From positions 1 through 40,453 of the IMG/VR virus record IMGVR_UViG_3300036835_000336: 40,453 bases of DNA; one strand, given 5' to 3'. This DNA comes from a virus. Shown here piece by piece: positions 35,399 to 40,453 of this stretch. Both the position numbers and the translations under genes were made by a program. Every line of letters starts with the position of its first letter. Position 1 is the stretch's first letter. The notes under the pieces were generated by a model. It worked only from the letters and a program-made list of their open reading frames with translations. It did no database searches and was not told the DNA's origin.

Positions 35399-36325
35399 CT
35401 ACGCGGTGGCGGTGGTCGCGAACGGGTACGTCGACTGCGGCTGGCCGTCGGCGCCGGTGCCGACATGGTCCGCCACGGCGAACGCGTAGCGGGCGACGGC
35501 GCGGAGAGCGACGGCGTCCTGCTGGGCGAGGTTGAAGATGACCTTCCCGGCGTCATCGCTGATGACGCTCTCGCTGAGCACCTTGTACGTGATGTCCTGG
35601 CGGACGCCCAGGACGGCGCAGGTCCAGTCGCCCATGATCGTCTGGAGGTTCGCCGGCCAGCCCAGCGTGCCGGACGGGTAGACGAGCGGGTAGCCGAACA
35701 GGTCGTTGGGGGCGGCCCCCAGGGAGCTCGCGCCACCCAGCTGCGTCAGGGCGCGCCGGACGGCGCCGCGGACGGCGGCGCGGGCGACGATGCCGTTGAC
35801 GTTGACGTCGTTGCCCTCGAGAAGCGAGAGGGCCTCATCGATGCCGGCGACGACGTCGGCGTTGACGATGGCCTGCGTCGGCGTAGCGGCGGCGGCCCCC
35901 GGCACGATGGCCTGCGCGAACGTCGCCGGCCGGTTGACGCCGAAGACGGTTGCGCTGTCGAGGACCATCGCGAACGCGTCCGCCAGGAGGGGGCGGAGGC
36001 GGGCGAAGATGTCGACGTTGACGTCGGCGATGACCGCCTCCGGGACGGGGACGATGACGGCGAGCTCCTCCGCCGTGAGGTACTTGCCCGTCCAGGAGAC
36101 CTTGGTGGTCTGCTTCAGCCCCGTATCTCCGTTGACCCAGTAGGCGTAGGGGAGGGCGTCGAGGACGGCGGTCTTGACCTGGCCGCTCGACATGGGGATC
36201 TGGCGAAACAGGCTCGCGACGATGCTCGTCCTCGCGATGTCCTGCTGTAGCTCGACGACGACGGGCTCCGGCATGAGGCCCTGAACGTCGGTGCGCGCAA
36301 TCAACTGGTCGTAGATGGGCGGCAC
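35399..36325 (-). CDS. major capsid protein (HK97 fold)
   Basis: A 308-residue protein. Features: helical start after IYDQLIARTDVQGLMPEPVVVELQQDIARTSIVASLFRQIPM, WVNGDTGLKQTTKVSWTGKYLTAEELAVIVPVPEAVIADVNVDIFARLRPLLADAFAMVLDSATVFG (the spine helix), and a C-terminal domain with SVISDDAGKVIFNLAQQDAVALRAVARYAFAVAD. Length and motifs match HK97-type coat proteins without a fused protease. GTG start with GAAGGAG upstream. The 96 bases between it and the scaffold gene hold a small GCGCCC/GGGCGC hairpin. Confidence 0.9.
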   Translation of the reverse strand: MPPIYDQLIARTDVQGLMPEPVVVELQQDIARTSIVASLFRQIPMSSGQVKTAVLDALPYAYWVNGDTGLKQTTKVSWTGKYLTAEELAVIVPVPEAVIADVNVDIFARLRPLLADAFAMVLDSATVFGVNRPATFAQAIVPGAAAATPTQAIVNADVVAGIDEALSLLEGNDVNVNGIVARAAVRGAVRRALTQLGGASSLGAAPNDLFGYPLVYPSGTLGWPANLQTIMGDWTCAVLGVRQDITYKVLSESVISDDAGKVIFNLAQQDAVALRAVARYAFAVADHVGTGADGQPQSTYPFATTATA

Positions 36326-36421
36326 TGCGTGCTCCTTCGGCTAGAGGTATGACGCGCCCCTCGAGGGCGCTCTCCGGCCACTGGCGGGCCTGCTACTGCC
36401 GGCGCGCGCGGCGCCTGGGAA

Positions 36422-36961
36422 CTACCGCGAGACGTAGCCCGCTGCGCCGCGGATGGCGGCGTTGATGCCGTCGTTGGGGCTCGCCTGCGGAGGGGGAGCC
36501 GAACGACTACGCGCCCCGCCGTCGGCGGGCGGACGGGGCTGCTCGCTCGAGGCCGGTCCGAAGTAGGCGGGCGAGTCTGAGGCGAGCGCGGCGATGGCCT
36601 CCGCCGCCCCCTTGACCTGCCCGTCCTCGAGCCGGACGGAGGTTTGGTCTATGAGACGCAGGACGTGGTCGGGGCGGCGGGCCCCAGCCTTGACGGCCTC
36701 CACGAGTAGCGCCATCTCGACGGCCTGCTTCCCGACGGCCGGCTCGAGCTCGCCTACGCGCGCCTTCAGCCGGTCGCGTTCCTGCGCCGCCGGCTCGAGC
36801 TCGCTGACGCGCGCCTTCAGCGTGTCGCGCTCCTGGGAGGCGGCCTCGAGCTTCTCCTGCCACTCCCTGCGGTTGCGGGCGACGATCTGGTCGAGCTCCG
36901 CCTGGCTGAACGAACGCGGGGCGTCGTTGGCGGGCGGATCCTGCGGGGGGTCTGCTTCCAT
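36422..36961 (-). CDS. capsid scaffolding protein
   Basis: A 179-residue protein. Residues 18-80 are a coiled coil (FSQAELDQIVARNRREWQEKLEAASQERDTLKARVSELEPAAQERDRLKARVGELE, with a duplicated RDxLKARVxELEPA element), followed by helices and a Pro/Ser-rich tail ending NAAIRGAAGYVSR. The position between portal and coat genes and coiled-coil makeup fit a scaffold. No protease gene is seen, so the scaffold may leave intact or be cut by an unseen activity. Confidence 0.8.
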   Translation of the reverse strand: MEADPPQDPPANDAPRSFSQAELDQIVARNRREWQEKLEAASQERDTLKARVSELEPAAQERDRLKARVGELEPAVGKQAVEMALLVEAVKAGARRPDHVLRLIDQTSVRLEDGQVKGAAEAIAALASDSPAYFGPASSEQPRPPADGGARSRSAPPPQASPNDGINAAIRGAAGYVSR

Positions 36962-36967
36962 CGGCGG

Positions 36968-38500
36968 TTACGCTACCGCCGGGGCAAACGGACCGCCAGT
37001 CGGCGGCGGGGGCGCGCCGGGCGGCGCCGGCGCCGGCGGGACCGCGGCCGGGGCCGCGGCAGGCGCCCCGCCGGCAGCCAGCCCGTGCTCGCGGGCCTGG
37101 TCGATGGCGTCGAAGAACCCGCTGATCTGCTCCGGCGAGTAGCCGTAGTCCTCCCACAGCTGCTGGGGCGGGACGCCGATGGCGAGACGCTTGACGAGGG
37201 AGTCCGCGAGCGCGCTCTCGCTCCGCCGGCCCGCCGCCGTCCAGTCGAGCGAGATGCGCGGGGAGCCGACGGTGATGCCCTCGATCTCCGCGGCGTAGCC
37301 CATCGCGACGCTGATGCCGGGGCCCATGCTCCGCTGCTTCCCGACGACCTTGTCGGTCATCCCCGTCTCCGCCGCGTCGAGGCTCTCCCCCGACGGCCAG
37401 TTGCCGGAGCCGCTCATCAGGATGTGCGGCGGGATGCGGCTGCGGGAGGCGAGGCTCCGGACATGCCAGTCGAGCGCGCCGGTGTAGTTGCTGAGGTCCG
37501 TCTGCGCGAACTCCCCGAACTTGCCGTCGGGTTTCTCGTTTACCCAGACGCGCTCGACGGCGGCGCGGAACGGCTGGATGGGCAGGCCGGTGTCGGGGTC
37601 GCGCGGCACCTCGAGGCCCGTCGCCCAGCGCTGCCGGAACGCCTGGAACTCGGCGCTGACGAGCATGTTCGTCAGCAACTGGTCGATGGCGTCCTGCGTC
37701 GAGATGAAGTCGGCGATGTCGCTGCGCCCCAGCCCGATCGCGACGTCCGGGGCGTTATGGGGCGGGACGAGGAGAGCGAGCGGCGGGCGGGCCGGGAGCA
37801 TCTGCGGGTCGGAGAGCAGGACGCCCACGGGGACGCGCCCCAGGCGGTTTGCCTCGACGTCGAGCGCCTCGTCCTCGCGCGCCATAAGCCAGGAGTCGCT
37901 GGGGCGCTTGCTCCGCCGGTAGATGGCCTGCGGCGTCCAGAGCGTGACGTACAGGGCCTCCGCGTTCTCGTCCCACCAAGCCTTCAGGGCGGCGGAGAGC
38001 CGGCGGCGGTCGTCGGGGGCGCGCTCAACGATGAACTGCCGGGGGTGCTCGACGGTGATGCGCGCGCGCGCCTCGCCGGCCTCGAGGTAGGGCTCAACGA
38101 GGAGGTAGGCCTCCCCCTGCTGGCCGGCGGCCGTGAAGCCCAGGCCGGAGTCGAGCTCGAGGCCCTCGCGGCGCCAGAGGTCGAGCAGTTGGCGGTCGGC
38201 GAGGTCGCTGCCGCCGCCCTTGAGCGCTTGTACCTCGAGGCGCTGCGCCGCGGCCTGGACGATGAGCGCCATCCAGTTGTCCGACATGCCGGCGAGCATC
38301 GCCCCGAACGCCCGCCGGTACTGCGTGGAGATGAACGCCAGGGCGTGGCGGCCCTCCACGTAGTCGGTGTAGAGGTCGCAGAGCGGCGCTCGCTCCTGAA
38401 GCTGCGTCAGGAGCCGGGCCATCAGGAGCTCAGGCGGCGTGGCGTCAGGCGGGACGCTGAGCGCCACCCACGTCTCGTCTGTGGGGGAGAGCAGGGTCAT
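36968..38500 (-). CDS. portal protein (SPP1 gp6-like)
   Basis: A 510-residue protein. LYTDYVEGRHALAFISTQYRRAFGAMLAGMSDNWMALIVQAAAQRLEVQALKG, GLGRSDIADFISTQDAIDQLLTNMLVSAEFQAFRQRWATG and SGESLDAAETGMTDKVVGKQR are typical of SPP1 gp6-type portals. The 40-residue tail is Pro/Ala-rich. The dodecameric portal is the DNA gate at the capsid vertex and the docking site for the terminase. ATG overlaps the terminase stop by four bases. Confidence 0.88.
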   Translation of the reverse strand: MTLLSPTDETWVALSVPPDATPPELLMARLLTQLQERAPLCDLYTDYVEGRHALAFISTQYRRAFGAMLAGMSDNWMALIVQAAAQRLEVQALKGGGSDLADRQLLDLWRREGLELDSGLGFTAAGQQGEAYLLVEPYLEAGEARARITVEHPRQFIVERAPDDRRRLSAALKAWWDENAEALYVTLWTPQAIYRRSKRPSDSWLMAREDEALDVEANRLGRVPVGVLLSDPQMLPARPPLALLVPPHNAPDVAIGLGRSDIADFISTQDAIDQLLTNMLVSAEFQAFRQRWATGLEVPRDPDTGLPIQPFRAAVERVWVNEKPDGKFGEFAQTDLSNYTGALDWHVRSLASRSRIPPHILMSGSGNWPSGESLDAAETGMTDKVVGKQRSMGPGISVAMGYAAEIEGITVGSPRISLDWTAAGRRSESALADSLVKRLAIGVPPQQLWEDYGYSPEQISGFFDAIDQAREHGLAAGGAPAAAPAAVPPAPAPPGAPPPPTGGPFAPAVA

Positions 38501-39924
38501 GAGAACGCGTAGAACCTCCCGGGCCGCTGGCCCGACGCCAGGGCGTCGCAGCGCGCCTCATAGGCGAGCACCGCGGCGACCGCGAGGTCGATTTTGTTCG
38601 GGCTCATGGGCGTGTCCTTGACAAGGAAGTAGCCTCCTCGCGCCTCGTGCATCCTGGCGTTCATGACCGCCCGCGTCAAGCGCGGGTCGCCGTTGTGGCC
38701 GACCTCGCCGGCGAGCAGATCGGTACGGAAACGCTCGACGGCGGCCAGCATCGGGGAGCGGGCGGTATGGAACGGCGTGACGGCCGGCTGGCCGAACTCG
38801 AGCCCCCAGCGCTCGATGTCTGACTGCCAGAGCGGGGGGTCGAAGTAGCCGCGGACGACGCGGAACGTGTTCATCGCCTGCGCGACGGCGGAGTCGACCT
38901 CGAGCGCCGGCACCTCCCACGTCTGGTCGCGGTGGTGGCCCTCCGGCGCCTCCCAGAGCGCCAACGGCACGCAGAGGGCGTCCTCGAGCCGGCAGGCGCA
39001 CAGCGCCGTCGAGTCGCCGGTCCTCGAGCCGTCGAAGCCCAGGGCGATGCGCTCCCCCGGCAGGATGGTGCCGACGCGGGCCCCCTGCGCCCACTGCTCC
39101 GCCCGCAGCCACCAATCCTCGCTCGCCTGCCAGAGCCCGCACGCAAACCGCGCCCACTGCGCCGGCAGCATCGACGGGCTCTCATAGCGGCGGCGCAGCG
39201 CCTCCTCCGTCTGCCAGGACGCCGGGTTGGCAAGCTTGACGACGCGCATGTCGCCGCGGTCGTCCTCGCGGTCAAGCGCCCACTCGTGGAGGACGAACCC
39301 GCCGTCAGCTGACCGCGCCACCGTATGGCGCCCCTCCCGGCGCAGCCCCTCGAGGGAGCGCGCCGCCGCCCGGATCTCCCCCAACGCCGACGCCTCGCTA
39401 TCGCCGGCGGTGCTGATCGTCAGCATCTGCCCTCGCCGCGGGCCCAGGCCGTCGCGGAAAACCCCGTAGAGGTCCAGGGATTTGTGGCGGTGGAGCTCGT
39501 CGACGAACGCGAGTGTCGGGATGACGCCATCGGCCGTGTCGACGTCGGCGGCGAGGACGCGGATGCGGCCCCGCCCCTCCCTCGCCCGAATCATCCGGTA
39601 GCCGCGCTGCACCCTCATGTGGCGCAGGAGCGAGCTCGAGCGCTCCACGAAGCCGGCGGCCTGCTCGTAGAGGATCGTCGCCTGATCGCGGGAGGCCGCC
39701 GCCACCAGGCACTCCGCGTCCTCGACGGTGAGCAGATGCCAGAGCGCCAGCGCCGCCATCAGCGTCGACTTGCCGTTCTTCTTCGGCAGGAGCGCCAACG
39801 TCTCCTGCGCGCCGGCGAAGTAGTCGGCCAGGAGCTCCGCCTGGAACGGCTCGAGGCGCATCGGCCGGCCGCTCTCGAGCTCGAGGCGCGAGCAGAAGGC
39901 GGCGAACTCCTCGAGCTCGCTCAC
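38497..39924 (-). CDS. terL: terminase large subunit
   Basis: A 475-residue packaging motor. ATPase: LLPKKNGKST (45-54, Walker A) and IPTLAFVDEL (135-144, Walker B with D142, E143). Nuclease: LGFDGSRTGDS (D298), GYFDPP (D362) and SPNKIDLAVA (D446), the three acidic residues of the RNase-H-like fold. It cuts concatemeric DNA and pumps it into the prohead. GTG start at 39924 overlaps the stop of the membrane micro-gene upstream. Confidence 0.95.
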   Translation of the reverse strand: MSELEEFAAFCSRLELESGRPMRLEPFQAELLADYFAGAQETLALLPKKNGKSTLMAALALWHLLTVEDAECLVAAASRDQATILYEQAAGFVERSSSLLRHMRVQRGYRMIRAREGRGRIRVLAADVDTADGVIPTLAFVDELHRHKSLDLYGVFRDGLGPRRGQMLTISTAGDSEASALGEIRAAARSLEGLRREGRHTVARSADGGFVLHEWALDREDDRGDMRVVKLANPASWQTEEALRRRYESPSMLPAQWARFACGLWQASEDWWLRAEQWAQGARVGTILPGERIALGFDGSRTGDSTALCACRLEDALCVPLALWEAPEGHHRDQTWEVPALEVDSAVAQAMNTFRVVRGYFDPPLWQSDIERWGLEFGQPAVTPFHTARSPMLAAVERFRTDLLAGEVGHNGDPRLTRAVMNARMHEARGGYFLVKDTPMSPNKIDLAVAAVLAYEARCDALASGQRPGRFYAFS

Positions 39925-40013
39925 TTGACGACGAGCTCGTAGACGACGAACACCAACGCGAGCGCCAGGCCCACCACGATGAGCGCCGACCCAATCTCAG
40001 CCCAGCGGCGCAC
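39921..40013 (-). CDS. 30-residue membrane peptide between small and large terminase genes
   Basis: VRRWAEIGSALIVVGLALALVFVVYELVVK: a single hydrophobic helix of about 20 residues, positive before and after. The GTG lies three bases after the stop of the small terminase candidate, and its TGA overlaps the GTG of the large terminase (GTGA). Such exact junctions make chance unlikely. Function unknown; a membrane protein inside the packaging module is unusual. Confidence 0.55.
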   Translation of the reverse strand: MRRWAEIGSALIVVGLALALVFVVYELVVK

Positions 40014-40016
40014 CGC

Positions 40017-40325
40017 TCAGGCCCGCCGCCGGCGCGCGGCGAGCTCGTCATCGGGGTCGCCGCTCGAGCTCCCCGCCGGCGGCCCCGCCGCAGCCATCCG
40101 CGCATACTGCACCACCGCCTGCGTCTTGCCGGCGCGCGCCTGCTCCGCCAGAAGCCGCATCGCCTCCGCCGCCGGGTCCTCCCCCTCGAGCGCCTCGCGG
40201 CGCAACCCCAATTCGAGCGCGCGGCGCCCCATCTCCGCGAGGCTCACGCCCTCCTCGAGCGCTCGAGCTCGCAGAGCGTCCGCCAGAGAGGCCGGGACGC
40301 CCAAACGGAGCCGCTGCAACGCCAC
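40017..40325 (-). CDS. ribbon-helix-helix protein, likely terminase small subunit
   Basis: A 102-residue protein from the GTG at 40325. The N-terminal 45 residues read as a ribbon-helix-helix fold (LQRLRLGVPASLADALRARALEEGVSLAEMGRRALELGL). The C-terminal half (AEAMRLLAEQARAGKTQAVVQYARMAA) resembles the end of actinophage small terminases. Position two genes before terL and next to the phased repeats supports a DNA-recognition role in packaging. An ATG further upstream is in another frame; the ribosome binding site is weak, so the start is not certain. Confidence 0.65.
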   Translation of the reverse strand: MALQRLRLGVPASLADALRARALEEGVSLAEMGRRALELGLRREALEGEDPAAEAMRLLAEQARAGKTQAVVQYARMAAAGPPAGSSSGDPDDELAARRRRA

Positions 40326-40335
40326 GGCCGCAGCA

Positions 40336-40453
40336 TAGCGCCGCCAGACCGCCCACCGCACGCCAGAAACGCCCCAAAACGCCCCCAGACAGCCCGGCAC
40401 GCCGCCGCGCACGCCCAAAACCGCCGCAAAACGCCGTTTTCTTCGCGCGCGAG
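40336..40453. repeat. right copy of the 118-base terminal direct repeat
   Basis: Identical to 1-118, including the CGCC iterons (here 40342-40435). It begins 11 bases upstream of the small-terminase candidate start, so the iterons lie in that gene's promoter region. Confidence 0.97.

Noticed and set aside
36326-36421. Promoter in the gap before the major capsid gene
   Set aside because: The gap has a small hairpin and a ribosome binding site but neither the TAnnnT/GTACCCG layout nor a clear -35/-10 pair.
40244-40429. ATG-started frame overlapping the small-terminase candidate start
   Set aside because: The frame runs through the CGCC iterons as low-complexity sequence and lacks the RHH pattern present in the GTG-started frame.
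1-40453. Integrase, attachment site or immunity repressor
   Set aside because: No tyrosine or serine recombinase motif is visible in any supported gene, and the only clear regulators are a winged-helix protein and HTH proteins without a typical repressor layout. A temperate lifestyle is not supported.
1-40453. tRNA genes or CRISPR arrays
   Set aside because: I saw no cloverleaf with a T-loop sequence in the gaps and no regular repeat-spacer pattern; a dedicated search could still find a divergent tRNA.

Overview
This window reads as the complete or near-complete genome of a contractile-tailed bacteriophage (myovirus architecture). An identical 118-base sequence sits at both ends (1-118 and 40336-40453), so the unique length is 40,335 bases. 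The DNA is very GC-rich, Leu and Glu are written mostly as CTC and GAG, and nearly every gene is packed end to end on the minus strand with ATGA or GTGA overlaps. A high-GC actinobacterial host is the best guess. It is supported by a secreted Rpf-like muralytic protein, several small protein families familiar from actinophages, and GC-rich start regions with AGGAGG-type ribosome binding sites. I see no integrase, excisionase or clear immunity repressor, so a lytic lifestyle is more likely, though a winged-helix regulator is present.

Read in the direction of minus-strand transcription (high to low coordinates), the right end starts with helically phased CGCC repeats. These are followed by a ribbon-helix-helix protein (likely small terminase), a 30-residue membrane peptide, large terminase, SPP1 gp6-like portal, scaffold, HK97-fold major capsid, connector and neck proteins, sheath, tube, a tail-assembly chaperone pair with a -1 frameshift site, tape measure, a LysM baseplate protein, a hub protein fused to two cell-wall hydrolase domains, a spike/collagen/collar fibre, gp25-like wedge, baseplate J, tail protein I and a collar-domain fibre (40.3-22.3 kb). 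The lysis region follows (22.2-19.4 kb): an NlpC/P60-type peptidase, an M15 peptidase, a two-segment holin candidate, a second small membrane protein and a membrane-anchored collagen-like protein.

The left half (19.1-1.2 kb) is the early region: RecT-like annealase, Cas4/RecB-like nuclease with an Fe-S cysteine signature, a GNAT-like/aspartyl-hydroxylase fusion, two HNH nucleases, a tRNA-guanine-transglycosylase-like protein, HTH regulators, replication initiator and helicase-loader candidates, RusA resolvase, two DNA-methylase-family proteins, the Rpf-like protein and many small unknown proteins. At least eight early transcription units start from a shared promoter design, TAnnnT followed 7-10 bases later by GTACCCG, just upstream of the first gene. 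Only three genes are on the plus strand: 11729-12058, driven by a palindromic divergent promoter, and two small genes at 579-953.

Most worth following up: the phased repeats at the terminase end, the early promoter/leader motif, the putative nucleic-acid modification genes at 14.2-16.6 kb together with the strong excess of GAGCTC/CTCGAG palindromes, the separately promoted secreted Rpf-like protein, and the gene-poor 7158-7737 segment that looks like a replication origin.
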